Shown: one piece after another, positions 52,077-60,693 of the stretch | How the letters are laid out: every line of letters starts with the position of its first letter | How positions within the stretch are numbered: the stretch's first letter is position 1 | From: Hahella sp. HNIBRBA332 | GTDB lineage: Bacteria > Pseudomonadota > Gammaproteobacteria > Pseudomonadales > Oleiphilaceae | Direction of reading: 5' to 3' | Assembly (NCBI RefSeq): GCF_030719035.1 | Contig: NZ_CP132203.1 | Location: 3,286,001 to 3,350,000 of the forward strand | Length of the DNA stretch: 64,000 nt | The notes under the pieces: generated by a model | What the model was told of the DNA's origin: nothing | The model's database searches: none | What the model saw: the letters and a program-made list of their open reading frames with translations, nothing else | Program-made: the position numbers and the translations under genes

Positions 52077-53354
52077 TTAAGAAGGGACCTTCAGCCTTTC
52101 AATTCCGAAAGCCTTTAATATGTAGCGCTCAAAGAGCGGCTCTGTAGACCCTTTGCGTAATTTGAGAAGAAAGTACTTTTCGAACGCCACTTTGGCGACA
52201 TGCACCCACTTGCCTTCACGCATCCAGTTCACGTTGCGCGGCGGCATCTGTGGAATCGCCACAAAGGCGATTCCGGTGTCCCCCATATCCGCCAGACACA
52301 CCGCATTCCAGGTTGCTTCCGCTTTGGGATCCGCGCCGGCGAGGGTCGCCTGGATATTTTTCGCCACCGCCGTCGCCATACTCTCAATCATATAGCCAGT
52401 TTTGGGGACGCCGGTCGGAACGGGTGTCTTTTCCTTCGGCGTAATCGCCACCGCCACACCAATGCCCCAAACATTGGAATACGTAGGATTGCGTTGATGC
52501 TTATCAATCACGACAAAACCTCGGGGATTCACCAGTCCCTCGACACCTCTTAACGCATCAATACCAGTAAAGGCGGGCAGCATCATGGAATATTTGAACG
52601 GCAATTCGCGGCGTTTCTTATCCTGTCCATTCTCATCCACTTCCATGACGGTCATAAGATTATTGTCGACAGACTCAACCTTGGCGTTGCAAACCCAATC
52701 GATGTGTTTTTGGCGCAGTTGAGACTCCAGCATGCCTTTACTATCGCCTACCCCACCCAGACCGAGATGACCAATATAAGGTTCTGAAGTGACGAAGGTC
52801 ATTGGCACTTTATCGCGAATACGCCGTTTACGCAGGTCACGATCCATAATAAAGGCGAACTCATAAGCGGGCCCAAAACAAGAGGCGCCCTGCACCGCGC
52901 CAACGACAATGGGGCCGGGATCTTCGACGAACTCGCGCCACTTCTGGTTGGCTTTTATCGCGTGATCAATATGGCAAATGGATTGGGTGTAGCCTCCAGG
53001 ACCCAGCCCCGGAATCTCTTCAAACGCCAGTCGAGGACCTGTCGCAATGATCAGATGATCGTAGGAGATGCTATCTCCATTTTTAAGCTCTATGCGGTTA
53101 GCGTCCGGGTCGACCTTTTGCGCTGCGCCGACCACCAACTCTACGCCTTTGCCGGATAAGGGGGATTGCAGCGGAATTTTAATCGCTTCTGGCTCCCGCC
53201 ATCCGATGGCCACCCAAGGATTGGACGGCACGAAATGAAAATAGTCTTTATCACTCACCACCACTATGCGGTGGTCTTTACTCAGTGTTTCCCTTAACTC
53301 AAACGCCATGGGCATTCCGCCCAGGCCCGCGCCTAAAATAACAATAGTCGCCAT
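52077..53354 (-). CDS. sulfide:quinone oxidoreductase-like flavoprotein
   Basis: A 425-aa FAD protein of the SQR/NDH-2 fold. FAD-binding GAGLGGMPMAFEL (about 8-20), second dinucleotide motif 'DHLIIATGPRLAFEEIPGLGPGG'. Cys127 (QSICHIDH), Cys159 (GASCFGPAYEF) and Cys352 (NAVCLADMGD) stand at the spacing of the three cysteines that form the sulfide-oxidising centre of SQR enzymes, which NADH dehydrogenases lack. It ends with an amphipathic, basic C-terminus (KYFLLKLRKGSTEPLFERYILKAFG) for membrane attachment. It would oxidise sulfide to polysulfide and reduce ubiquinone. It stands alone. Confidence 0.83.
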   Translation of the reverse strand: MATIVILGAGLGGMPMAFELRETLSKDHRIVVVSDKDYFHFVPSNPWVAIGWREPEAIKIPLQSPLSGKGVELVVGAAQKVDPDANRIELKNGDSISYDHLIIATGPRLAFEEIPGLGPGGYTQSICHIDHAIKANQKWREFVEDPGPIVVGAVQGASCFGPAYEFAFIMDRDLRKRRIRDKVPMTFVTSEPYIGHLGLGGVGDSKGMLESQLRQKHIDWVCNAKVESVDNNLMTVMEVDENGQDKKRRELPFKYSMMLPAFTGIDALRGVEGLVNPRGFVVIDKHQRNPTYSNVWGIGVAVAITPKEKTPVPTGVPKTGYMIESMATAVAKNIQATLAGADPKAEATWNAVCLADMGDTGIAFVAIPQMPPRNVNWMREGKWVHVAKVAFEKYFLLKLRKGSTEPLFERYILKAFGIERLKVPS

Positions 53355-53513
53355 GCGCTTCCCTCTTTGTCGTCAATTCCACTCTGACGCGGCTCAATCC
53401 CGCCGCCGCCTTGTCTCCAGTATTTCCTGAGACCCAGCAGAATAATTCAAAGCCGCACCACTTCGCTACAGCTGTAAACCGCGCATATGCGACTTAGACG
53501 ACAAAAAGGCCCG

Positions 53514-53954
53514 TCAGGATGCGACGGGGCTTTCCTGAATCCTTACAGCAGCGCCGTTATGCCCTCTTTTGACGCTTGGTCCAGAGGGTTTGCGGAAAGC
53601 GTGACGAATACGATCCAGCTCCGACACCAACAACGTGCGCTCAAATTCGGTTGTGCGATCGTAAAGATCCAACCAGGCCTGCTTCTCAGGCGGCAGTTGA
53701 TAGACAGGACCGTCTTCTTCCATACGCACGCGATACATGGGGCCATCGCCTGTACGCAGCCATTCGAAGTTGCCATCCCATTTGTCAGCAATGGTAATCA
53801 GGTAATCCGCTCCCACCTGATAAATATCTCCGTTAAACCATTGGCGCACTGTTTCGTAACGCACGTTACAGGCGACGGAGATTTCCCGTTTAATTTTCCG
53901 AGGATGCACTCCCCGATCCAGTAGTAGTCTTTCAATTCTTTTTGTAACACTCAT
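53514..53954 (-). CDS. phage-type repressor-like DNA-binding protein (copy 1)
   Basis: A protein of 146 aa from the ATG at 53952-53954. The N-terminal helix-turn-helix of CI type (RIERLLLDRGVHPRKIKREISVACNVRYETVRQWFNG) is followed by 'GADYLITIADKWDGNFEWLRTGDGP', typical of phage regulators. A C-terminal LexA-like peptidase domain is missing: instead there is a short acidic helix (EKQAWLDLYDRTTEFERTLLVSELDRIRHAF) that could dimerise. It is a paralogue of the gene at 54302-54724, and its start region shares 20 identical bases with that copy (53952-53971). Confidence 0.8.
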   Translation of the reverse strand: MSVTKRIERLLLDRGVHPRKIKREISVACNVRYETVRQWFNGDIYQVGADYLITIADKWDGNFEWLRTGDGPMYRVRMEEDGPVYQLPPEKQAWLDLYDRTTEFERTLLVSELDRIRHAFRKPSGPSVKRGHNGAAVRIQESPVAS

Positions 53955-54221
53955 ATGCAAGCCAGCTTTGTTAAGATTTGTAAATTGTATCTCGCATTAA
54001 TACAAGCTTGCATGCCTAATTCCAAGATTTTTTATTACATTGACAATGATTAATAAAAGTACAACTGGATTTCGCCGTTATTCCACACCCTTCCATTCCC
54101 TCAGACAGGCCTTGGGCGCTAGGCGCGACGCAATTTCGCTAAAAACGCAAACGCAATCGCTCAACAAGCGAAAAAGAAGACAAAATATTAAGAACAGGTA
54201 AGAAGAATGATCGATTCTTGG

Positions 54222-54253
54222 CGAGAAACTGACTTTCCGATGTGAAAGTCAGT
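54222..54253 (-). terminator. hairpin after repressor-like copy 2
   Basis: ACTGACTTTC, loop, GAAAGTCAGT (10-bp perfect stem, 54228-54253), then TTTCTC on the minus strand. It separates the two repressor-like genes. The remaining 53955-54221 holds the promoter region of copy 1, including the palindrome CAAGCTTG at 54003-54010, and no gene. Confidence 0.55.
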
Positions 54254-54301
54254 CAGAGACTTGGACGGAAGTACAACTTCCAGTTAAATGCCAACAAGTT
54301 A

Positions 54302-54724
54302 TCAGCTTTTAACTTTTTCTTCCTTTTTTGAGAAAGAGGCCGGCTCCAACCCCTCATATGGATTTTGAATAGACTTACGGAACCTTTTCAACTCATTGAG
54401 CATGTATGCGCGCTCAACGTCAGACGTGTTATCGAACAATTCTAACCAGGCCCTTTTCTCTTCAGGCAAATAGGAAGCGGCCTCTTCGCTGATCTTGGGC
54501 TTTTCCATAGAGCCCTTGCCCGTGTATAGCCAATCAAAGTTGGCATCCCATTTGTCGGCGATAATCAAAAGATAATTCGCGCCTACTTCAGCAATCGTGC
54601 CGTTAAACCACTGACGTACAGTTTCATAACGGACTCCGCAAGCGTTAGAGATTTTCCGCTTTACCTGACGGCGATGAACGCCCCTTTCGAGTAGTAGTTG
54701 TTCGATTCTTTCGGTTACAGACAT
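54302..54724 (-). CDS. phage-type repressor-like DNA-binding protein (copy 2)
   Basis: A protein of 140 aa from the ATG at 54722-54724. It matches copy 1 through the DNA-binding part (RIEQLLLERGVHRRQVKRKISNACGVRYETVRQWFNG; then 'GANYLLIIADKWDANFDWLYTGKGS') and the acidic helix (EKRAWLELFDNTSDVERAYMLNELKRF), then differs in a Lys-rich tail. There is no peptidase domain, so RecA-driven cleavage is not expected. It faces the Cro-like gene at 54833 across 108 bp, in the way cI and cro face each other in lambdoid phages. Confidence 0.82.
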   Translation of the reverse strand: MSVTERIEQLLLERGVHRRQVKRKISNACGVRYETVRQWFNGTIAEVGANYLLIIADKWDANFDWLYTGKGSMEKPKISEEAASYLPEEKRAWLELFDNTSDVERAYMLNELKRFRKSIQNPYEGLEPASFSKKEEKVKS

Positions 54725-54832
54725 ATGCAAGCCAGCTTTGTAGTTTGCCGCATTGTAACCCGCCTTGCTACAAATATGCTTGCTTTATTTAAGCAATTAT
54801 GCTTGTATAACGCGCGATGTAAGGAGGCAGCT
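54725..54832. promoter_or_regulatory. operator region between the repressor-like and Cro-like genes
   Basis: ATGCTTG occurs at 54776-54782 and 54799-54805, 23 bp apart, and AAGC-N6-GCTT (54791-54804) is an inverted repeat. TGCAAGC near the repressor start repeats the same core. A spacer of this size with several half-sites is what a CI/Cro switch would use. AGGAGG before 54833 is the Cro-like RBS. Confidence 0.5.
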
Positions 54833-55111
54833 ATGACGAAAGCGGAAGTACTTGCTTACTTCGGTTCGGTGGCGAACGTCGCCAAAACGTTAGGAATCAC
54901 CACCCAGGCTGTTTATGAGTGGGGAGACTCGGTGCCTGAGCCGCGACAATGGCAATTACAGGTTCTGACCGACGGCGTTCTTAAGGTTTCATCGAAGCGA
55001 GGTGGACAAGGTAAATCATCCACTCAAACGCTAAAGAAAAATGTAAAGGTTGGACAGAAAGCCAAAAGCGACAAAACCGGCGATGCGGACAAAGTTACCA
55101 AGGGAATATAG
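54833..55111 (+). CDS. Cro-like DNA-binding protein (P22 Cro type)
   Basis: A 92-aa protein; the ATG at 54833 follows AGGAGG, so the much longer frame from 54698 is not used. The N-terminal 60 residues are a P22-Cro-type helix-turn-helix: MTKAEVLAYFGSVANVAKTLGITTQAVYEWGDSVPEPRQWQLQVLTDG (in parts: 'VAKTLGITTQAVYEWG', 'VPEPRQWQLQ'). A basic, Lys/Ser/Gly-rich tail of about 35 residues follows, longer than in phage Cro. It is divergent from repressor-like copy 2 and co-directional with a small membrane protein 21 bp downstream. Confidence 0.85.
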   Translation: MTKAEVLAYFGSVANVAKTLGITTQAVYEWGDSVPEPRQWQLQVLTDGVLKVSSKRGGQGKSSTQTLKKNVKVGQKAKSDKTGDADKVTKGI

Positions 55112-55132
55112 AGGAATAGCAAAGGGAGGCCC

Positions 55133-55360
55133 ATGCTGTTATTAAGCCTGACCGGAGCCATATTGATTATGACTGCATTGTGTTTGCTGTTCTTCATCAG
55201 AAATGCGAAAGCCTCGGAATTGCGGCTGCGCCTGATGAAAGAAAACTACGAAGCATTCAAGAAGCTCCCCAGCTATGAAGACATGCTTTACCGGTTTTGG
55301 ATCCCCCTCATTCGATTTGAGGAAAAAGCGACTGGCGAAGAAAGGAAGGAGGAAAGTTGA
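55133..55360 (+). CDS. small membrane protein downstream of the Cro-like gene
   Basis: A 75-aa protein with GGGAGG upstream. One N-terminal membrane helix (LLLSLTGAILIMTALCLLFFI, residues 2-22), then a cytoplasmic or exported helical tail with many charges (NAKASELRLRLMKENYEAFKKLPSYEDMLYRFWIPLIRFEEKATGEERKEES). It matches no family I recognise. It lies 21 bp after the Cro-like gene and before a terminator, so it is in the unit controlled by the presumed switch. Confidence 0.65.
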   Translation: MLLLSLTGAILIMTALCLLFFIRNAKASELRLRLMKENYEAFKKLPSYEDMLYRFWIPLIRFEEKATGEERKEES

Positions 55361-55400
55361 ACCCAGATTTATCGACCTGAGTCATCGACAGATGTATTTA

Positions 55401-55429
55401 AAGAAGGTGAGCATTGCGCTCACCTTCTT
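55401..55429. terminator. long perfect hairpin between convergent genes
   Basis: AAGAAGGTGAGC, loop ATTGC, GCTCACCTTCTT: 12-bp perfect stem. It probably ends both the Cro-like unit and the metalloprotease gene. Confidence 0.75.
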
Positions 55430-55444
55430 AACTTAAGACTGGCG

Positions 55445-58072
55445 TTATTTACGAGGAAATTTAAGCCGCAGCCAACCCAACGCCGCCAGCATCAACCAGA
55501 CCGCACCGCCACCGCCGGAATCGCCACCGCCGGAATCGCCACCGCCGGAATCGCCACTACCTGAGTCGCCACTACCTGAGTCGCCACTACCTGAGTCGCT
55601 ACCACCTGAGTCGCTACCACCTGAGTCGCTACCACCTGAGTCGCTACCACCTGAGTCGCTACCACCTGAGTCGCTACCACCTGAGTCGCCGCCAGCAGGC
55701 TCTTCATCATCATTAGATATCACGCCTGACGCAGTCGCCTGACTGACAATCCCAGAGGATGGATTGCTTATTGTCAGCGTGAAAGTCTCATCCGTCTCGA
55801 ATGTCGTATCGCCAGAGACATTAACCGTAAACGTCTTACTGAACTCACCCGCCGCCAAGCTCACTGCTCCAGAAGGCAAGACGCCTCCGAAGTCTGTCGC
55901 GTTGGCTGGATTAGCTCCCGCCCCCGCTACATTGTAATCCACTGTCATGTCGACAATTGCGTACTGACGGGAAACTTGAAAGGTAAAAGCCGTCTGACCG
56001 CTATTCCCTTCAACTTGGTTCGCACTGACCGCGCTGACGGAAATATTGCCAGAGGTATTCACGGAAACCAGAGAGAAGTTCGCAGGGGAAATGCTAAAGA
56101 ACACGTTGTCGCTACACTTCACCCGAATTCGTCCATTTGTGGTATCCGTGTTGGGAGCAACCACTCTCTCGAATCCATCGTTGGAGGCGCCGGCTTTAAT
56201 TATCGTAGTAAACGTGGAGCCGCCATCTTTCGATAATTCGATATCCACCTGGCTGCAACTTACTGGGGCCAGATTTGTATTCGCTACATTCCAGGCCACA
56301 TCCATCTGTTGTCCGCCGGTATATGATCCGGCGCCTGGAGCAGTTACCTTAAATGGGCCAGAGTCGCCATCAACCGTCAGCTTGACGTCATCCTGGTTTA
56401 CACCGAAATCGCCAGAGCGAACGGTAACCCTGAAATTAAGATCGCGGTCGGTCGTAGGCAGGGTTTCCCCTAGAGAGCCGCTTAGATCACCAGAAAGAAT
56501 TACGTCCAATTTGGGGAAGTAACGCGTAGGTGAAGTCGTTCCTTGAAAAGAACGGAACAAAGGACGCTGTCCATCATCGGTGGCCATTTCAACCGCATCC
56601 GAAGTTCCACCGCTATCACTTTTGTCTTGCTGCTCCCATGTGTAGGTTAATCCAGATAAATCGCCTGGATCAGTATCATTAGCCGTCGCAGTGAGCATGA
56701 AAGGTGTCTGGGCGGGAATCGTGTAATCTGGCCCTGCATTCACAGTGGGAATTGCATTCCCTGTATTGACCTGCGTTCCGCAGCTAGCCCCACTAACCGT
56801 CAGATGATTGTGGATTTGCTCCAGACTACCTCCGTTAAAGTAGTCGTCTGCATTATTCTGTATATTTTGAGGAGAACATAATCCCGAGTAAGACATTATC
56901 GTCGAACCAGACCCAACTTCCCATGCGCTGCTGGCTGAACGACGACCTCCGCCGCAATCACCACTAGTCGCATTGAAGGTGTGGCCTGCACCAAACTGGT
57001 GTCCAAGTTCATGGGCCAGCAAGTCCGACACAAAGTATTCAAAGCGGCCATCAGGGTTTCCAAGGCCAGTCCGCCCTTGCGCCTTATGAGTGCTGCTACA
57101 AACCACCCCGACATAGGCTAGCCCGCCCCCCACTTGATTGAGAAGATGACCAACATCGTAATCAGCAGTTCCTATAACGCTGTCAAGGTTGGACTGATTT
57201 TCCGGCAGCATGTTTGAGGAGCTAGAGTAAGGGTCTGTTGACGAATCTGTGTAAATAATGCTGTCGTTGTCCGCAACCAGCTGAAAACGAACCGCAACTT
57301 CCTTCTCGTATATCTGATTAAGGCGGTTAACGACAGAAACAATAAATGCCTGAGTTTCCGCTACAGAAGGATTGCTTGAGTCGCTACTAACTGATGCCGA
57401 GAACTCGCCAGTAGCAGCCATCGCCAGTCGATATACTTTATAGCTGTCGCCAAAACTTACTCGTTCCGCCAGCCCAGGCATTTCAAGAGACTTCAGATAA
57501 CCATATTCATTACCGCTCTCTATGGAGTGGTCATGCTCCGCCGTATCGCACTGCAAAGGCTCTTTACTTGGCATGTCCTCTTTGAAAAAACCGCGATACT
57601 GGCTGGCGCTCTCTGTCTCGCTAAAGCTGGATTCCGGTTCAATCACCATCGTGGCTTCCGGGGTATTCACATAACCATGAAATCCACGCGGCGTTGTGTC
57701 GATACGCCCACTGACGCCTTTGTCCTCAACGCCAAATACTTTGTAGGTGCGCAGTTCTGGATACTTGGCCTCTAACTCTGGGGCCATGACAGGAGAGTAA
57801 AACGCTTCCAGCAGTAAAAAGCCGCCATCAGGTTTGGGGTAGTAAAACGGCAATCCTTCTAACGCTCCTTCAAGGGGGGCGTCTTGCAGATAGACTTTAA
57901 GGCGCTCAATATCCGCCGCTATTCCGCGATAGTGGAACGCCGACTCAGTCTGCGCCTGCGCTTTACCCGCCATGTCCAGCCACAATCCATCGGGAGACTG
58001 GGCATGGGAGACACTGGCGATAGCCAGCGCCAACTGCGACGCCACAAAAAATGCTGCTTTATTCATGCTCAT
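55445..58072 (-). CDS. secreted metzincin metalloprotease with Calx-beta domain and GlyGly-CTERM tail
   Basis: About 875 aa. Signal peptide to about residue 25, then a propeptide (about 28-170) and Cys176, a possible cysteine-switch residue. The reprolysin-like catalytic domain (about 205-430) has the zinc motif HELGHQFGAGH (355-365) and Met-turn STIMSYSG (Met394). Then an Ig/PKD-like region, a domain with 'VTAPGAGSYTGGQQMDVAWNVANTN', a Calx-beta domain (about 695-800) and a linker of twelve five-residue repeats (DSGGS, DSGSG, DSGGG). The C-terminus GGGGAVWLMLAALGWLRLKFPRK is a GlyGly-CTERM sorting signal: glycines, one membrane helix, basic end. It implies type II secretion and rhombosortase processing. 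Confidence 0.88.
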   Translation of the reverse strand: MSMNKAAFFVASQLALAIASVSHAQSPDGLWLDMAGKAQAQTESAFHYRGIAADIERLKVYLQDAPLEGALEGLPFYYPKPDGGFLLLEAFYSPVMAPELEAKYPELRTYKVFGVEDKGVSGRIDTTPRGFHGYVNTPEATMVIEPESSFSETESASQYRGFFKEDMPSKEPLQCDTAEHDHSIESGNEYGYLKSLEMPGLAERVSFGDSYKVYRLAMAATGEFSASVSSDSSNPSVAETQAFIVSVVNRLNQIYEKEVAVRFQLVADNDSIIYTDSSTDPYSSSSNMLPENQSNLDSVIGTADYDVGHLLNQVGGGLAYVGVVCSSTHKAQGRTGLGNPDGRFEYFVSDLLAHELGHQFGAGHTFNATSGDCGGGRRSASSAWEVGSGSTIMSYSGLCSPQNIQNNADDYFNGGSLEQIHNHLTVSGASCGTQVNTGNAIPTVNAGPDYTIPAQTPFMLTATANDTDPGDLSGLTYTWEQQDKSDSGGTSDAVEMATDDGQRPLFRSFQGTTSPTRYFPKLDVILSGDLSGSLGETLPTTDRDLNFRVTVRSGDFGVNQDDVKLTVDGDSGPFKVTAPGAGSYTGGQQMDVAWNVANTNLAPVSCSQVDIELSKDGGSTFTTIIKAGASNDGFERVVAPNTDTTNGRIRVKCSDNVFFSISPANFSLVSVNTSGNISVSAVSANQVEGNSGQTAFTFQVSRQYAIVDMTVDYNVAGAGANPANATDFGGVLPSGAVSLAAGEFSKTFTVNVSGDTTFETDETFTLTISNPSSGIVSQATASGVISNDDEEPAGGDSGGSDSGGSDSGGSDSGGSDSGGSDSGGSDSGSGDSGSGDSGSGDSGGGDSGGGDSGGGGAVWLMLAALGWLRLKFPRK
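55506..55685. repeat. 15-bp tandem repeat array in the protease linker
   Basis: Twelve 15-bp units in three homogeneous blocks: three of CCGCCACCGCCGGAA type (55506-55550), three of TCGCCACTACCTGAG (55551-55595) and six of TCGCTACCACCTGAG (55596-55685). Each unit codes for five residues, so changes in copy number alter linker length without a frameshift. Confidence 0.92.
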
Positions 58073-58108
58073 CAACTCAAATACCTGATAATAATCTCTG
58101 ACGCCTGT

Positions 58109-58126
58109 CCCCTGAGAAAGCAGGGG
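58109..58126 (-). other. hairpin between the propeptide-like gene and the protease gene
   Basis: CCCCTG, 6-nt loop, CAGGGG, in the 75-bp gap. There is no T run, so it may be an RNA-processing or stability element that sets the ratio of the two proteins. Confidence 0.45.
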
Positions 58127-58147
58127 CTTTGGCTAGTTCACCGGCGG

Positions 58148-58783
58148 TTAAAACCAGCTCTTTATGGATCGCCACAACCGTGAGAAAAACCCAGGCTCCA
58201 CCGTTTCTTCATGGCGCTCGACGCTATTCCCGGCTTTTTCCGGTATGAGCGCGCCTTCCGGCTCGATGGGTTTGGGGATGTATGGCAGATCCTGCTTGAA
58301 GAAAACCCGGTAGCGATCCTCCGTCTTCCTATCGGAAAACCGGCTTTCAGGCTCTATCAATACACTACGGCCATCCATGGTGAGAAAAGCCTTGAAGCCT
58401 GCATCGGTATAATCAATGCGACCTGACAAGGTGGGGATATCCACGCCATGAACTTTGTAAGTTCGGATATTGGGATACTTTTCAGCGAGCTCAGGCGCCA
58501 TCACCGGAGAGTCATACGCTTCAACCGTGACAAAGCGCTGATCCGGCATCGGCAATGTCAAAGACAGGCCATCGGCGGTGCCTTGTTGGGGGGCGGCTCT
58601 GAGGTAGGCGCGTAGCTCCTCGCCTTTCAACACGACAGCAAAATACGGAAATTCTTGTGTTTTCTGCGTCTCCGCAATGGGCGACCAGAATGACGTCTCA
58701 GCACTTGCGGTCTGGGACATCAAAACGATTCCTCCAATCAATGCAAACTGCTGCGCTGACTTTATGGACTTGCGTAACTGCAC
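58148..58783 (-). CDS. free-standing homologue of the metalloprotease propeptide
   Basis: A 211-aa exported protein with GTG start (GGGGG four nt upstream) and a signal peptide ending SQTASA-ETSFW. Residues about 45-170 follow the propeptide of the next gene: 'EAYDSPVMAPELAEKYPNIRTYKVHGVDIPTLSGRIDYTDAGFKAFL' against 'EAFYSPVMAPELEAKYPELRTYKVFGVEDKGVSGRIDTTPRGFHGYV', then 'VLIEPESRFSDRKTEDRYRVFFKQDLP' against 'MVIEPESSFSETESASQYRGFFKEDMP'. No catalytic domain follows and the protein has no Cys, so a cysteine switch is absent. It ends in a basic, aromatic helix (GFFSRLWRSIKSWF). It might inhibit or fold the protease in trans; this is an inference. Confidence 0.8.
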   Translation of the reverse strand: MQLRKSIKSAQQFALIGGIVLMSQTASAETSFWSPIAETQKTQEFPYFAVVLKGEELRAYLRAAPQQGTADGLSLTLPMPDQRFVTVEAYDSPVMAPELAEKYPNIRTYKVHGVDIPTLSGRIDYTDAGFKAFLTMDGRSVLIEPESRFSDRKTEDRYRVFFKQDLPYIPKPIEPEGALIPEKAGNSVERHEETVEPGFFSRLWRSIKSWF

Positions 58784-59050
58784 TATACCCCCGAGAGAAA
58801 CCGCGGTCAGTTGCGATCAAAAAACGAACACAACCAAGTTAATCCTCAATATATAAACGGATTCGGGGCGGACTACTATATAGTTTTTGTAAGAATGAGA
58901 AGGAAGACCGCCTCTAATCACAACAGGTCGCCGCACCTCAGACATGTCACGCTGAATCTAAAATTGACTCATGCTTAAAGAGGTGCGACAACCTATTGAA
59001 TTTATAGGCAGTTTAATGGAAAAGAACGATTGACGCGCCGGCCATTTGGC

Positions 59051-60451
59051 TTAGTTGTGAGTTAATTGGGACTCAGTTGGCGCCGTTACAAAAGTACTGT
59101 TTTCTTTCCGTAATTCTCCTTTTAACGCTCGGTTCACCCGCCAGTTAAACAGTGTGGTAAGACATATTGCTGTAAACCCGAGACCCACGCCCAAGCCCAT
59201 CCAGACACCGACTATTCCCCACTGACCTTTCAGCAGCCACGCCACAGGGAAGCCAACCAGCCAATATCCAACCACCGTAATCAGGGTCGGCGCCGCCCCC
59301 ATACGCAAGGCCCTCAGGGCGGTCATCATGATGACCTGAGCGCCATCCACCACCTGGAAAACCGCCGCTACCGCAAGCAGGCTGACGCCTAGCGTCAACA
59401 CGTCCTGATCCAAGGCCCCTTCTCCGCCAAGGGTAAAGAGACCAACGATCTGCTCAGGAAGTAACAGAAACACAAGCGCCGACACCAGGCAGAACAACCC
59501 GCCCAATGACAGACCCGTCCAGGCGTAACTCTTCAATTCTCCCATGCGACCTTCTCCGTAACATTGCCCTACACGGATAGAAGCGCCCTGAGCGAATCCA
59601 ATATAGATATTGAAAGACATGGAAGCTGCCTGTAGGGCAATCTGATGCGCCGCCAACGCCACTGCACCCATGGCGCCCGCCAATAAGGTCGCAGCGGTGA
59701 ACAGTCCCGCCTCCATCGTCCAGGCCAGCATGATCGGCAATCCCAGCGAATAGAACGGCTTGAAGTCCACCAAGCGGGTTTTGACTTTTGCCAGACCGCC
59801 CAGCACCGCACGGACTTCCGCATAACGGTTCAAGTCCAAGACAAGCATGACGCACATGAACACACACACCAATGCGGTTCCAATCGCGACGCCGGCAATG
59901 CCGAGTTCAGGGAAAAAGCGCCAGCCGGTCATCAGTGCATAACTTAATGGCACGTTCAGCGCCACTGCTGCAAAACTGATTCGCATGATGGAAGTGGTGC
60001 GTGACATGCCCGCAGCCAACCCCCGCAGCACCATGAATGTAAACGCCGGCAAACTGATCCAGGCGGCCTGCCCCAAGTATTGCGAAGCATACGCCACCGC
60101 CTGCGGCTCCTGGCCCATACTCAGCAACAGCGCAGGCGTCACTTTCATCGCCAGCGCCACCATGGCGGCGATCACCACGACGAGAATCAGGCCCGCCTTG
60201 ACAATACGAATGATGTCCTGCCGCGCGCCGCGGCCAGTATGAAAAGCGACCTCATTGGCGACCGCTGCGAGCAAACCGCTGATCACCACCAATATGAAGT
60301 TGAATATCGCCGCGCCCAGCCCGGCGCCCGCCAACTCTTCCACTCCCAAAATCCCAAACATAACGGAATCGCAGAAAATCATGGCTGACTGCGCAACCTG
60401 GGCCGCTGATAACGGAAGGGATAATTTCAGAACTTCTCTTAACCTGCTCAT
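59051..60451 (-). CDS. MATE-family efflux transporter
   Basis: About 466 aa from the ATG at 60449-60451, which has AAGGA upstream; a GTG at 60520 would add 23 polar residues without an SD. Twelve hydrophobic helices in two halves with 'LSLPLSAAQVAQSAMIFCDSVMFGILGVEELAGAGLG' and 'VALAAHQIALQAASMSFNIYIGFAQGASIRVGQCYGEG', characteristic of NorM-like MATE exporters that use sodium or proton gradients to expel cationic drugs. It is divergent from a LysR regulator, which may control it. Confidence 0.9.
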   Translation of the reverse strand: MSRLREVLKLSLPLSAAQVAQSAMIFCDSVMFGILGVEELAGAGLGAAIFNFILVVISGLLAAVANEVAFHTGRGARQDIIRIVKAGLILVVVIAAMVALAMKVTPALLLSMGQEPQAVAYASQYLGQAAWISLPAFTFMVLRGLAAGMSRTTSIMRISFAAVALNVPLSYALMTGWRFFPELGIAGVAIGTALVCVFMCVMLVLDLNRYAEVRAVLGGLAKVKTRLVDFKPFYSLGLPIMLAWTMEAGLFTAATLLAGAMGAVALAAHQIALQAASMSFNIYIGFAQGASIRVGQCYGEGRMGELKSYAWTGLSLGGLFCLVSALVFLLLPEQIVGLFTLGGEGALDQDVLTLGVSLLAVAAVFQVVDGAQVIMMTALRALRMGAAPTLITVVGYWLVGFPVAWLLKGQWGIVGVWMGLGVGLGFTAICLTTLFNWRVNRALKGELRKENSTFVTAPTESQLTHN

Positions 60452-60693
60452 TTTTCCTTGCTCACTCTTCGGCAACGTCTCACGACGAGCCTTCGCCACA
60501 CACCTGTTAGTTAGTTTCACTCAATAAATTAAAACTGTCGCTCGGAATCCGCCTCCTGCAGGTCCGTATTCATTCCAAGCATGGCCAGTAAAAGAACGCC
60601 AGTCACAGCGTCTTAACAAAGCTGTTGCCTAAATTAGGTTGGAGCGGCAATATTCACAAGCGAAACATTCGCCGTTACACATGAGTTTTATTC

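Noticed and set aside
55506..55685. Tandem array considered as a CRISPR
   Set aside because: Units are 15 bp, directly adjacent without spacers, and in frame with the protease linker.
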